A stretch of 64,000 nt of DNA from Clostridiales bacterium oral taxon 876 str. F0540 (GCA_000466585.1 KE993502.1:14592-78591); one strand, 5' to 3'. Counted from the first letter of the stretch, positions 1 to 7,874 are shown. A program made the numbers and translations. Notes: generated by a model not told the origin, from the letters alone.

Positions 1-163
1 GAGCTCTCATTTTTTCAGAAATTGAAAGTCCAGCTGCATCGTCTCCAGCTCTGTTTATTCTTAAACCTGAGCTTAATTTTTCCATTGATTTTCCTGCTGC
101 TGCAATGTTTCCTGTCATTTGTCTATGAGCGTTCATAGCATTAAGATTATGATTAATTATCAT
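1..163 (-). CDS. hag: Flagellin, N-terminal part (cut by window edge)
   Basis: Only the first 54 codons are inside the window. They read as the conserved flagellin D0/D1 start: MIINHNLNAMNA, then a helix with SMEKLSSGLRIN and the near-invariant AGDDAAGLSISEKM. Flagellin is exported by the flagellar type III system and polymerises into the filament. The start is the ATG at 161-163, preceded by AAGGAGGGAAATTACC, a strong ribosome site. The gene is the last visible one of the flagellar block and has its own two sigma-D-like promoters and a long leader upstream, as expected for a late, abundant product. The C-terminal half and any variable domain cannot be seen. Confidence 0.95.
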   Translation of the reverse strand, partial: MIINHNLNAMNAHRQMTGNIAAAGKSMEKLSSGLRINRAGDDAAGLSISEKMRA

Positions 164-170
164 GGTAATT

Positions 171-205
171 TCCCTCCTTGATTTTTACCTGCACTTCCTT
201 GTGCT
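171..205 (-). promoter_or_regulatory. Candidate CsrA binding sites in flagellin leader
   Basis: On the minus strand a small hairpin (GCAC, loop AAGGAA, GTGC; 191-204) shows GGA in its loop. About 20 nt downstream the Shine-Dalgarno AAGGAGGG (172-179) has a second GGA. CsrA is known to bind GGA in hairpin loops, and in Bacillus subtilis it represses hag through one hairpin site plus one site over the Shine-Dalgarno. The layout here is the same, and csrA and fliW lie in this cluster. That CsrA binds here is inferred. Confidence 0.55.
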
Positions 206-302
206 AGGTTTGTTTTTATAGTTAAGCTTTTTAGCTTACTAACTAGATAATTAAAGTGAATGTTATTAGTCTGGCCAGCCTTTATTCACTGTTATATTTA
301 TA

Positions 303-329
303 TATTCGACTAGCTCTTTAATAACTTTA
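303..329 (-). promoter_or_regulatory. Sigma-D-like promoter P1 of flagellin
   Basis: Minus strand: TAAA (326-329), 15-nt spacer, GTCGAATA (303-310). This resembles the sigma-D/sigma-28 pattern TAAA-N15-GCCGATAA, with differences within the -10. It lies about 140 nt upstream of the flagellin start and is repeated 102 bp further upstream. Confidence 0.6.
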
Positions 330-404
330 TACTTTTGATAAAAATTATTTTTTTTATATAATCTTGACTGTTGATTAACTTAATCTAGCAGCCTCATATT
401 TATA

Positions 405-431
405 TATTCGACTAGACTTTATTTAACTTTA
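405..431 (-). promoter_or_regulatory. Sigma-D-like promoter P2 of flagellin
   Basis: Second copy of the same elements with identical spacing: TAAA (428-431), 15-nt spacer, GTCGAATA (405-412). The -35 TAAA overlaps the TAA stop codon (429-431) of the upstream fliT-like gene. Together with 303-329 it is part of a direct repeat of about 43 bp (294-336 and 396-438). Confidence 0.55.
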
Positions 432-770
432 TACTTTTTTACTAAATATTTTATTTCTATCATAAAAACTCTTATTATAACTGTTGTTTGCCTTACTGGT
501 TAATTGAAGTTTTTTCATTTCATCATTAACTTTAGATAACTTCTGCGCAAGCAGAGTCTTAATTAAAGCTTCTGTGTCTTGGATGTTGAATAATTCATTC
601 ATTTCTTTAAAGATTTCTTTACTAAAGTTTTGTGTTTTAACAATTTCTAATATTTCTTCTCTCTCACCTAGAGTTTTGTTTACCAGGTCATAGTCCTCAT
701 TATTTATAGCTTCTAATAATTCACCAGACTTATCTTTAAATTTTGTAAAAAGTACTTTATACTCTTCCAC
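429..770 (-). CDS. fliT: FliT-like flagellar protein
   Basis: This 113-residue, mostly helical, highly charged protein lies directly downstream of fliD, where clostridia carry a FliT-type export chaperone. FliT proteins bind the filament cap FliD and keep it export-competent. I see no diagnostic motif, so the call rests on size, helical character and position. The start is a GTG at 768-770. Its ribosome site GGAGG is formed by the last codons of fliD, so the two genes are probably translationally coupled. The stop codon is shared with the -35 of the distal flagellin promoter. Confidence 0.6.
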   Translation of the reverse strand: MEEYKVLFTKFKDKSGELLEAINNEDYDLVNKTLGEREEILEIVKTQNFSKEIFKEMNELFNIQDTEALIKTLLAQKLSKVNDEMKKLQLTSKANNSYNKSFYDRNKIFSKKV

Positions 771-775
771 TTATT

Positions 776-2437
776 TTAACCTCCAAATTGTTGAGCTAAA
801 TAAGCTTGCTGCTGATTAAGGCTATTCATAGCTGTCTCTAATTTAGAAAACTGTGTATAATAAGCCTCCTGTTTAGTATTTAAAGTATCTAACATAGTTT
901 TTATTAAATTATCCTTTTGATAAAGCTGATCTGGCAATGTGTTTGTTCCAGTAAAGCCATATAGTGAGTAATCATCTTGGAAATTTGCAAATTTAGTTAA
1001 AGTTGAATTATTTAAATATACGTTTGTAAATCCAACATTACTTTCTAATATTTTCTTAACCCTTGTAAAAATACCATCTTCTTTATAGGTTGTATTGGTT
1101 GGCTCATAAGTTCCTGATAATGCTGTAGACGAGGCATTAGTAAACATCTTTAATAATTGAGTTCCTTTTTGTGCTATAGCAGTTTTAAGTTTTGTAGGAT
1201 CTATAATATCAATATGTGAAGGTTTATTATAGTCAGTAGAAAAATCTATTCCTATAGAATTAGATGCATACTTACCAATTGAAAGACCGGAATCTGTTAC
1301 TGCTGTGGAAAAAGCCTCTCTCATATTTGTCAAAAGCTTTTCAAGATTATCATCATTTCTAAGTATCCCTAGTTTTGCTTTATTGTTCCAATTTGAAACA
1401 TCATCCTCACTCATTGAAGACTTTTGAGAGTCTGTTAGTGGAGGAAAACTATAGCTCTTCTTTTCATACAATTTAGTTTGTATTTTATCTACAATTTCAT
1501 TATATTGATCGATAAAATCTTTTATCTTGCCGTATACCTTATCAGTATCCTGGCTTAAAGAAAAGGTAGTAGTTCCAGTTCCAACTAAGTTATAGTTTAT
1601 ACCATCTAAAGTAAAGCTATTACTTGTTTTATCTGTTAGATGATAAGCAGTAGAATCTCCTGGTTCTACTAGAGTAAAGTCAGCATTTTTCCCATTTAAA
1701 GGTTTATCAGTATCGTTCTTAAGTGCTGTTTTAATTCCTAAAAAGTTCAAAAGATTTGAACTAGATGTAGCACTTGTTATATTCATTATTGAACTAGTAC
1801 CTGTTTGTGTAGTTGCTAAAGTAAATTTGCTAGAAAGCTCACTAAAAGAAGCCTTTATATTTCCGCCGCCTTGAGTATTAATAGCATCAATTAAATCTGA
1901 AAAAGTCATATTACCAGAAGTATTATCAATACTTAAACTTAAGGGGTTTCCATTTACAATCATCTTTAAATTTAGAACCGTATTTAGTGTAGAATCCTTA
2001 TCTGTAAGCTTTGTTGAAAGATTTATTCCTGAAAGAGTTTCGTTTACTCCACCACCTTCTGCTAGAGATGTTACATTTAATGTATAATTACCCGCTTTAG
2101 CACTGTTGCTTGCTGCCAAACTAGCTATTGCTGCATTGCCTCCACTTATAGTATAAGGAGTAAAATTTGATTCTCCTAGAATATATTTGTCTGCTGCGGT
2201 AGAATCAAAAAATTTGCTTTGTAAATCTTTTAAGTCTTTAATTATATCTTGATAAGCTTCTTGCCTCCAAGCTATAATTTGCCTGTCCTTCTTTACTTTA
2301 TCAACTTTTGATTGTTCCGCAGCCATCATTTTTTTGACCATACCATCTATATCAAGTCCAGTGGCCATTCCTGTTATTCTAAGTAAATTTCCTGAAGTAG
2401 AAACGCCTGTGCTACTTGAGCTGCTTACGTCTGACAT
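776..2437 (-). CDS. fliD: Flagellar filament cap protein FliD
   Basis: FliD (HAP2) forms the cap at the filament tip and guides flagellin polymerisation outside the cell. The 553-residue product has the FliD N-terminal signature (ITGMATGLDIDGMVKKMM, then AEQSKVDKVKK) and a C-terminal helical segment ending in NSLNQQQAYLAQQFGG. The middle is Ser/Thr/Asn-rich, as in surface-exposed domains. An in-frame ATG 30 nt upstream has no ribosome site; the ATG at 2435-2437 follows AAAGGAGTGGTATT, so I use it. The gene lies between fliS and the fliT-like gene. Confidence 0.93.
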   Translation of the reverse strand: MSDVSSSSSTGVSTSGNLLRITGMATGLDIDGMVKKMMAAEQSKVDKVKKDRQIIAWRQEAYQDIIKDLKDLQSKFFDSTAADKYILGESNFTPYTISGGNAAIASLAASNSAKAGNYTLNVTSLAEGGGVNETLSGINLSTKLTDKDSTLNTVLNLKMIVNGNPLSLSIDNTSGNMTFSDLIDAINTQGGGNIKASFSELSSKFTLATTQTGTSSIMNITSATSSSNLLNFLGIKTALKNDTDKPLNGKNADFTLVEPGDSTAYHLTDKTSNSFTLDGINYNLVGTGTTTFSLSQDTDKVYGKIKDFIDQYNEIVDKIQTKLYEKKSYSFPPLTDSQKSSMSEDDVSNWNNKAKLGILRNDDNLEKLLTNMREAFSTAVTDSGLSIGKYASNSIGIDFSTDYNKPSHIDIIDPTKLKTAIAQKGTQLLKMFTNASSTALSGTYEPTNTTYKEDGIFTRVKKILESNVGFTNVYLNNSTLTKFANFQDDYSLYGFTGTNTLPDQLYQKDNLIKTMLDTLNTKQEAYYTQFSKLETAMNSLNQQQAYLAQQFGG

Positions 2438-2483
2438 AATACCACTCCTTTCGTAAATCCTAAACAAAATAAATTATTTTTTA

Positions 2484-2870
2484 TTATCTGATTCCTTTTG
2501 AAAGTCTATATGCTTCCTGCCACGTATCCCTTATTTCTTCAATGAGGGCTATGGATTCATCCATTATAGTTATATCCTTTTTAATGTTTGCTTCAGTTAG
2601 TCTCCTGATAATAAAATCATATACACTCATTAATTTTCTTGCCCAGTCTCCACCTTTTTCAACATCTAGTGTAGCCATTAGTTCATAGTATATGTTTTGA
2701 GTCTTTACTATGTTTTCATGAGCACTTGGAATATCATTATCTAATATCGCTTGTCTACCTATTTTAGAAAACTTCACTGCGCCATCCAAAAGCATCATTA
2801 AAAGCTGTTCCTTCGAAGCAAAATTAATACTATTACTCTTATATGCATTATAAGCATTGCTTGATTGCAT
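2484..2870 (-). CDS. fliS: Flagellin export chaperone FliS
   Basis: FliS binds the C-terminus of flagellin in the cytoplasm and prevents early polymerisation. In Bacillus it also takes part in the FliW/CsrA control loop by releasing FliW from flagellin. The 128-residue protein shows the family pattern: NAYNAYKSNSI near the start, KEQLLMMLLDGAVKFSK, and a C-terminal EIRDTWQEAYRLSKG. Length is typical. It sits directly upstream of fliD in the late flagellar transcription unit. Confidence 0.92.
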   Translation of the reverse strand: MQSSNAYNAYKSNSINFASKEQLLMMLLDGAVKFSKIGRQAILDNDIPSAHENIVKTQNIYYELMATLDVEKGGDWARKLMSVYDFIIRRLTEANIKKDITIMDESIALIEEIRDTWQEAYRLSKGIR

Positions 2871-2881
2871 GATGTTCCCTC

Positions 2882-3166
2882 CTACTTTTTTGTGTCTAAA
2901 AATACACCCTTGGCTTCGTCCTGAGAGTCTGGCCCCTCCTTGTAAGCATCAACTTGAACATTTTCTGACTTTACTGCTTCTACAAGCACCTTGTCTTTAT
3001 TTTTTTGCTGAGCCAAATACTTTTTAAACTCTTGCTTATTTTTCTTTTCTTCCTTTACATCCTTACTTATAGCTATGTTTTTTGCTCCATGAACCTTACC
3101 TTCTTCAGTAATTGCGTTAATCTTTTGGCGTAAGTCTGTATCTATTTTATTTAACCTAAATTCCAT
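2882..3166 (-). CDS. Small charged protein of the flagellar cluster, function unknown
   Basis: This 94-residue, lysine- and glutamate-rich protein has no domain I recognise. The likely start is ATG 3164-3166, behind GGGGGTAGGT; an ATG 15 nt further upstream lacks a ribosome site. The sequence looks helical in the middle (KEEKKNKQEFKKYLAQQK) and has no signal peptide or membrane segment. It lies between flaG and fliS with gaps of about 10-30 nt, so it is very likely co-expressed with late flagellar genes. Any role in assembly is a guess from position. Confidence 0.6.
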   Translation of the reverse strand: MEFRLNKIDTDLRQKINAITEEGKVHGAKNIAISKDVKEEKKNKQEFKKYLAQQKNKDKVLVEAVKSENVQVDAYKEGPDSQDEAKGVFLDTKK

Positions 3167-3194
3167 ATGACCTACCCCCATTTACTTAATTTAA

Positions 3195-3563
3195 TTAAGC
3201 TTTTTTATCAAAAAGCACGCCTACCATTTCACACATTTTAGCAACCATATCAAGTATTTTTTTAGGCGGTATTTCCTGAATTACCTTGCCTTTATCATCC
3301 ACAATTTTAACCATTAAATCATTTGTGAATTTATCATGAAACTGATATTCAGCATGGGTCTTATTATCTTCAAGGAATTTATTAAGCTTATCAATAGCCT
3401 TTTTTAAATCCTTTTCAGTTAGCTTTTTATTTTCTATATCTCTATTATCGATACCATTTAAATTTTCTACAATATTTGTATTATTAATCTGTGCAGTATT
3501 ATCTAAATTATTATTAAGATCTAAAGCTCCTTGTCTTCCTTGACTTGCAACTCTAACTTCCAT
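3195..3563 (-). CDS. flaG: FlaG family protein
   Basis: The 122-residue protein has the FlaG layout: a variable, Asn-rich N-terminus, then a conserved C-terminal part (LDKLNKFL-type helix, then a strand region with DLMVKIVDDKGKVIQEIPPKKIL). FlaG proteins influence filament length or cap assembly in several bacteria, but the mechanism is unsettled. The start is ATG 3561-3563 behind GGGGG; an upstream in-frame TTG has no ribosome site. It is preceded by csrA and followed by the small unknown. Confidence 0.85.
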   Translation of the reverse strand: MEVRVASQGRQGALDLNNNLDNTAQINNTNIVENLNGIDNRDIENKKLTEKDLKKAIDKLNKFLEDNKTHAEYQFHDKFTNDLMVKIVDDKGKVIQEIPPKKILDMVAKMCEMVGVLFDKKA

Positions 3564-3583
3564 ATTAAGCTGTACCCCCAAAT

Positions 3584-3799
3584 TTACTTTTTAATATTTT
3601 TTAATATTGAGCTATCAAAATGAGCAGCATTTTTGTTTTCTTCAGTTACTTCCTTATAAAGCTCTTTTCTAAGTATTGTAATATTTTTAGGTGCAGCTAT
3701 AGAAAGCTTAACCGAGCCGTCATCAACCTTGACTACTGTTATTTCTATATCCTCACCGATTAAAATTGACTCCCCTTTTTTTCTCGTTATAACTAACAT
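3584..3799 (-). CDS. csrA: Carbon storage/translational regulator CsrA
   Basis: CsrA is a small dimeric RNA-binding protein that blocks ribosome access at GGA-containing leaders. In Gram-positive flagellates its main target is flagellin mRNA, and FliW is its antagonist. The 71-residue product begins MLVITRKKGESILIG and contains the core VKVDDGSVKLSIAAPKNITILRKE. The start is the ATG at 3797-3799, behind GGAGGGAGG; an upstream in-frame ATG is inside a repeat element and is not used. fliW lies just upstream, the usual partner arrangement. A 77-bp repeat separates the two genes. Confidence 0.93.
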   Translation of the reverse strand: MLVITRKKGESILIGEDIEITVVKVDDGSVKLSIAAPKNITILRKELYKEVTEENKNAAHFDSSILKNIKK

Positions 3800-3814
3800 A
3801 CAAATCCTCCCTCC

Positions 3815-3891
3815 AGTCGGATTCACTGGGCATCCTAGATAGCTCGTTCCAACTCGCTAGACTGCCCGTTAAAGCCCACTTAGGGCTTTAA
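3815..3891 (-). repeat. Shine-Dalgarno-flanked hairpin repeat, unit A
   Basis: This 77-bp element lies between fliW and csrA. In minus-strand reading it begins TTAAAGCCC-taagt-GGGCTTTAA (hairpin 1). A second, longer imperfect hairpin runs from GGGCAGTCTAG to CTAGGATGCCC, and the unit ends CCGACT. Both flanks carry the same 9 bp (GGAGGGAGG; plus-strand CCTCCCTCC at 3806-3814 and 3892-3900). The downstream copy is the csrA ribosome site, and the upstream copy lies inside the end of fliW. The same unit recurs at 4331-4481 and 49546-49704. Confidence 0.85.
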
Positions 3892-4315
3892 CCTCCCTCC
3901 ATAAAGGATGCTTTATCTTATACTTTTCATTATCTAGTATTATTTGTTCCCCTAGTCTCTCTTTTATATTAATTATAATTGGAGCTTTAAGGTTTGTAGT
4001 TATATTTTCTATTTTTGAACTTAAGGTAACTGTATTTAAAACAAAAACTTCTTCTGGTGATATTATTTTAAGCTCATTAAGCTTTTCATCGCTAAGCTTA
4101 AATTCATAATCTTTTATTATTTCAAAGGGTGATATTACTATTAGTCCTAATTCTTCATTTTCTATAGAATGAAGAATATTAAACAGTTTATTTTCTTCTG
4201 TGGGAAAAAGTATATATTTCTTTAAGTCTTCAAAACCCGGCAAACCTTTTTTAAATGTTATTATATCTTCTTCTTTGTATTCTTTTATACCATGATATTT
4301 TGTAGTAAGCTTCAT
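3869..4315 (-). CDS. fliW: Flagellar assembly factor FliW
   Basis: FliW binds either flagellin or CsrA, and frees flagellin translation when cytoplasmic flagellin is low. The 148-residue product matches the family: TTKYHGIKEY near the start, ITFKKGLPGFEDLKKYILFP, LGLIVISPFE, and NLKAPIIINIKERLGEQIILDNEKY. The start ATG 4313-4315 follows AAAAGGAGGATTAAA. The last residues (about WREVKALSGL) and the stop codon are encoded by repeat unit A and its duplicated flank, so the natural C-terminus appears to have been replaced. In Bacillus the FliW C-terminal region matters for CsrA control, so the change may be functional. Confidence 0.92.
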   Translation of the reverse strand: MKLTTKYHGIKEYKEEDIITFKKGLPGFEDLKKYILFPTEENKLFNILHSIENEELGLIVISPFEIIKDYEFKLSDEKLNELKIISPEEVFVLNTVTLSSKIENITTNLKAPIIINIKERLGEQIILDNEKYKIKHPLWREVKALSGL

Positions 4316-4330
4316 TTTAATCCTCCTTTT

Positions 4331-4481
4331 AGTCGGAACACTGGGAATCTTAGAGCACTCACTGCCGTTCGCATGATTCCCGTTAAAGCCCGTTTAGGAC
4401 TTTGACTTCGTCCACGGGGCAGCCTGAACTCGCTCGTTCTCACTCGCTAGTCTGCCCGTTAAAGCCCGTTTAGGGCTTTAA
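4331..4481 (-). repeat. Shine-Dalgarno-flanked hairpin repeat, fused units B1 and B2
   Basis: Two units of the same family lie head-to-tail between flgL and fliW: B1 at 4406-4481 and B2 at 4331-4405. Each begins TTAAAG or TCAAAG with the TAAAC-loop hairpin, and B2 ends CCGACT. B1 has lost the GACT-AAAAGGAGG end and runs straight into B2. The outer flanks are ATAAGGAGG (4482-4490) and AAAAGGAGG (4322-4330), identical in 8 of 9 positions. The second flank is the fliW ribosome site. Confidence 0.8.
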
Positions 4482-4494
4482 CCTCCTTATGAGG

Positions 4495-5469
4495 CTATCT
4501 TAGATAATCAAGCAGCGTTGGTTGAAGCACTTTTGCGCTAGTTTGGAGCGAAGCCATGTATACTGTTTGAAGAGTAGCATACTGCATTGTTTTTTCAGTA
4601 ATATCAATATCTTCTGTTCTTGATAAAACACTTGTTAAATTAGCTGTTTCATCTTCATTCTTATCTTTGGCACTATCCATTCTATTTTGTTTAGCACCTA
4701 CTTGAGAACGAACCTTTAAAAGATTGTTTATTGCATCGGTAATATCAGTTAAGTCTCCAGTTGTAAGCTTAGATGTATCAGCAGCATTATCTAAGTGATT
4801 AACTATATTTTTAAACAAATCTATTAAATTATCCGCTTTATCGTCAGTTGAATTTTCTGTTCTAAATTGAACAATATCTCCTGCCGTTACATTGTAATCC
4901 ATAGTTACACCCTGTGATATTTCAACAAACAGTCTTTTATTTATTTTGCCAATTTCTACTGTGTTTGGATTTCCTAAGCTGTCTGCAGCATTGTTATACT
5001 GAAGCTGCATATTATCTCCGACTTTTGTAGTGGACATTGGTTTGTCTGTCCCTCTGCTGCCGCCGAAAATATAACTTCCATCATAATTTGTATTCATAAT
5101 TTGAGCGAACTGGTCAATTCTCTGATTTATTTCATCCTTTATAGATTGTCTTTCACCTGACCCATAAGCTGCATTACCAGCAGATACAAGTAGCTCTCTA
5201 ACCTTTTGAAGTACATTTCCCGCTTGCCCTAGTGCTGTGTCTGTTGTATCAAGCCAGTTTATTGTATCACTAATATTAGTTTTATATTGATTATTTGCAT
5301 TTATATCAGTATGCAGCTGCATAGCCCTTGCAACTCTCGCTGGATCATCTGAAGGCTTTCTTATTTCTTTTCCCGATGTCATCTGCTGCTGAAGAGTCTG
5401 CATATTTTCAAGATTTGACCTCATATCTGTTAAAAAGCTGTTTGAAAGCATTTTATTTGTAACACGCAT
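4495..5469 (-). CDS. flgL: Flagellar hook-filament junction protein FlgL
   Basis: FlgL (HAP3) joins FlgK to the filament. The 324-residue product has a flagellin-like N-terminus (MRVTNKMLSNSFLTDM, then LQQQMTSGKEIRKPSDDP) and the helix NQRIDQFAQIMNTNYDGSYIFGG typical of FlgL. The C-terminal helix (LQTVYMASLQTSAKVLQPTLLDYLR) matches the D0 domain. Length is normal for the family. It lies 26 nt downstream of flgK, and its TAG stop is 4 nt from the flank of repeat unit B1. Confidence 0.93.
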   Translation of the reverse strand: MRVTNKMLSNSFLTDMRSNLENMQTLQQQMTSGKEIRKPSDDPARVARAMQLHTDINANNQYKTNISDTINWLDTTDTALGQAGNVLQKVRELLVSAGNAAYGSGERQSIKDEINQRIDQFAQIMNTNYDGSYIFGGSRGTDKPMSTTKVGDNMQLQYNNAADSLGNPNTVEIGKINKRLFVEISQGVTMDYNVTAGDIVQFRTENSTDDKADNLIDLFKNIVNHLDNAADTSKLTTGDLTDITDAINNLLKVRSQVGAKQNRMDSAKDKNEDETANLTSVLSRTEDIDITEKTMQYATLQTVYMASLQTSAKVLQPTLLDYLR

Positions 5470-5495
5470 ATTTTCACCTCTATTTTACCTATTAA

Positions 5496-7442
5496 TTATC
5501 TTTTTAAACCATTTATAACTACATCAAGGAGCTCATCTACTGTAGAAATAATCTTTGCATTTGCCTGATAGGCATGCTGATATTGAATTAAATTTGCCAT
5601 TTCTTCATCAACGGAAACTCCGGATACAGCTTCTTTAGTCTGCTGAAAGCTTGAAAGAAGAGTCTCCTGATTTTTTACTACTCTTTTAGCCTCTGCTTCC
5701 TGCACTCCAAGTCTATCTATTACATCCTTAAAATAGTTGTCCACCTTCATACCGTTTGAGCTGCTTTTAAATTCAATAATTCCATTGGTTTTTGTAATAC
5801 TATTATTTCCTTTTGCTGAATTAAATAAATCAGCTCTGGAGTTTATTGTATCAGTTCCATTATCATATCCAATATTTTGTATATTCATCAGCTTGTCCCT
5901 AAGCTGTGCAATTGCTAACGCTCTAGAACCATCTTTATCTCCATCTTCGATATTACTTGTAGCTAAAGCATATTTATCATCATTAGTTCTTGTCTTTAAA
6001 AGCATTACATTATCAATTAACTGTTTATTTACAGATATATTTGCTGCGGTTATGTCATCTTCAGCAGAAAGTACTGCTTTTAACTTATCAAGTGTTGATG
6101 CATCATTTGGATCATATAATACAGTTTTACTGCCTTGATTTGTATAGTTTGTTTTTGCTGAATCCGAATTCACAAAGAAAGGTGTATAGTCATATCCATC
6201 GACTAAAGTTGTTCCATTAGGACCTATAACCTTATTTCCTGCCGCTGCAGTATCACTTACATCCTTCACACCGCTCTGAAGAGAGTTTACAGCCAATGCT
6301 AAGGATTTTGCAACCTTATTTAGCTGATCCATATAATTGTCGATATCCTGTTGAACAGACATATAACCTTTTAGCTCCCCATCAGAAGGTTTAAATACTA
6401 CAAATTGTGATAAATCAGTACCACTTGCGGTAACTGCGGTTCCTGTACTATCTCCCCATATTACTCTTGTCTCATCAATTTGCTTATATTGATCTTTTGT
6501 AAGAGCAACACCACTTATTGTTGCCGCGTTTGAAACATTAGTTTTATCACCAAGTTTGTAATAGGTTATATCATAAATGGTATTTCCATTTGAGTCTTTT
6601 TTATCGTTGCCACTTGCATCTTTTTGTGGAGTTATACTATCTACATATGATAATCTTCTTACATCTGAGTTAGGCTCTGTTCTAATAAGTAAGGAATTAT
6701 CTGATGAATTATTTGATATTAAATCTCCAGGTTTTATATTTAATCCTTCAAAGCTTTTCTTGTCTATATTTATATTAAACTTTGAACTTAATGTATCTAG
6801 AAGCTGATCTCTTCTGTCCATCAAATCGTTAGGCATTTCACCTGCTACTTTTACGCCCATTATTTGCTGATTTAATTTGTCTATTTGGTTTAGTATATCA
6901 TTTGCTTCAAAAACAGTATCTTTAATTACCGATTGGGTATTTCCCTTAAGTTTTTGAAGCTGATCAGCAGTGTGATTAAGTGCATCTGCAAGTGCCGCAG
7001 CCTGCTGAACTACTACAGTTCTTGAATTAGATGTTTGGGGGCTTGTAGAAAGTGTTTGCCATGAATCAAAAAACTTCCCTATAAGGCTGGAGATGCCTGT
7101 GTCCCCTGGCTCATTAAAAATACTTTCAACTTCGCTTAAGAATTTATCTCTTGCGGAGAACTGTCCATATTTGCTTGTTTCAACTCTTACCTGATAATCA
7201 AGAAAACTGTCTCTTACCCTTTCGATTGCTGCAATCTGAGAACCCGTTCCGATTTGTCCCGGTTCAGCAGCGTTATTCATGCTTGGCATACCAAATGGCC
7301 TGGTAGTCTCTATCTTTGCTCTTTGTCTTGAATAACCTTCTGTATTGGCATTAGCTATATTATGAGAAGTAACGTTTATTGCACCTTGTTGTGCAGCCAT
7401 TCCTCTAGTTCCTACATGTAAAATTGAAAATAAACCTGACAT
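5496..7442 (-). CDS. flgK: Flagellar hook-associated protein FlgK
   Basis: FlgK (HAP1) is the hook-proximal junction protein. The 648-residue product starts with the axial-protein motif (GLFSILHVGTRGMAAQQGAINVTSHNIANANTEGYSRQR). The C-terminus has the partner helix (SVDEEMANLIQYQHAYQANAKIISTVDELLDVVINGL). The large Asp/Asn/Thr-rich middle is the exposed part and is longer than in the shortest homologues. The start ATG follows AGGTGAACAG. It is the third gene after flgM and flgN, whose chaperone product serves FlgK and FlgL. Confidence 0.94.
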   Translation of the reverse strand: MSGLFSILHVGTRGMAAQQGAINVTSHNIANANTEGYSRQRAKIETTRPFGMPSMNNAAEPGQIGTGSQIAAIERVRDSFLDYQVRVETSKYGQFSARDKFLSEVESIFNEPGDTGISSLIGKFFDSWQTLSTSPQTSNSRTVVVQQAAALADALNHTADQLQKLKGNTQSVIKDTVFEANDILNQIDKLNQQIMGVKVAGEMPNDLMDRRDQLLDTLSSKFNINIDKKSFEGLNIKPGDLISNNSSDNSLLIRTEPNSDVRRLSYVDSITPQKDASGNDKKDSNGNTIYDITYYKLGDKTNVSNAATISGVALTKDQYKQIDETRVIWGDSTGTAVTASGTDLSQFVVFKPSDGELKGYMSVQQDIDNYMDQLNKVAKSLALAVNSLQSGVKDVSDTAAAGNKVIGPNGTTLVDGYDYTPFFVNSDSAKTNYTNQGSKTVLYDPNDASTLDKLKAVLSAEDDITAANISVNKQLIDNVMLLKTRTNDDKYALATSNIEDGDKDGSRALAIAQLRDKLMNIQNIGYDNGTDTINSRADLFNSAKGNNSITKTNGIIEFKSSSNGMKVDNYFKDVIDRLGVQEAEAKRVVKNQETLLSSFQQTKEAVSGVSVDEEMANLIQYQHAYQANAKIISTVDELLDVVINGLKR

Positions 7443-7461
7443 CTGTTCACCTCATTTAATT

Positions 7462-7872
7462 CTATCTTGATACTTTTCCATAAGAATTATAAGTTTTAGC
7501 ATTTCTGGATGGGTTTAGAATACTTATAACCCTGTTAGTAAAACTTAATCCCTGCTTTATTAAAAGTTCATTTGTATCTTTTTGAAGTCTTACTTCTTCA
7601 AGAAGCTTTTTTATTTTTCTATAGTTTTCGTAAAGTTCATTATCATCTATATTATTTATAATATCACTCATAGCTTTACCTTGAGTGAGTTGTCTTCTTT
7701 TCATTTCCCAAGCTGCAATATCTTTATTACACTTATCCACTTCTGCAGTGCAGTTTTCTAAGGTTATTGCATCACTTTTTACTAAACAACTATGTTGCTT
7801 TTCTAAAGCTTTCAATAGATTTTCTACAGCATATATCTCATTTACCATTATCTCATTTAATTCCTTCTTCAA
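7462..7872 (-). CDS. flgN: FlgN-type export chaperone
   Basis: FlgN chaperones FlgK and FlgL before export. The 136-residue protein is predicted all-helical and shows the FlgN pattern: an N-terminal EIYAVENLLKALEKQHSCLVKSD helix and an Asn/Ser/Arg-rich tail (LNPSRNAKTYNSYGKV). It lies between flgM (2-nt gap) and flgK, the standard flgM-flgN-flgK-flgL order in Firmicutes, which supports the call more than sequence motifs do. Confidence 0.85.
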   Translation of the reverse strand: MKKELNEIMVNEIYAVENLLKALEKQHSCLVKSDAITLENCTAEVDKCNKDIAAWEMKRRQLTQGKAMSDIINNIDDNELYENYRKIKKLLEEVRLQKDTNELLIKQGLSFTNRVISILNPSRNAKTYNSYGKVSR

Positions 7873-7874
7873 GG

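Noticed and set aside
4331..4481. CRISPR-like array
   Set aside because: Units are contiguous hairpin elements without unique spacers; no cas genes are present.
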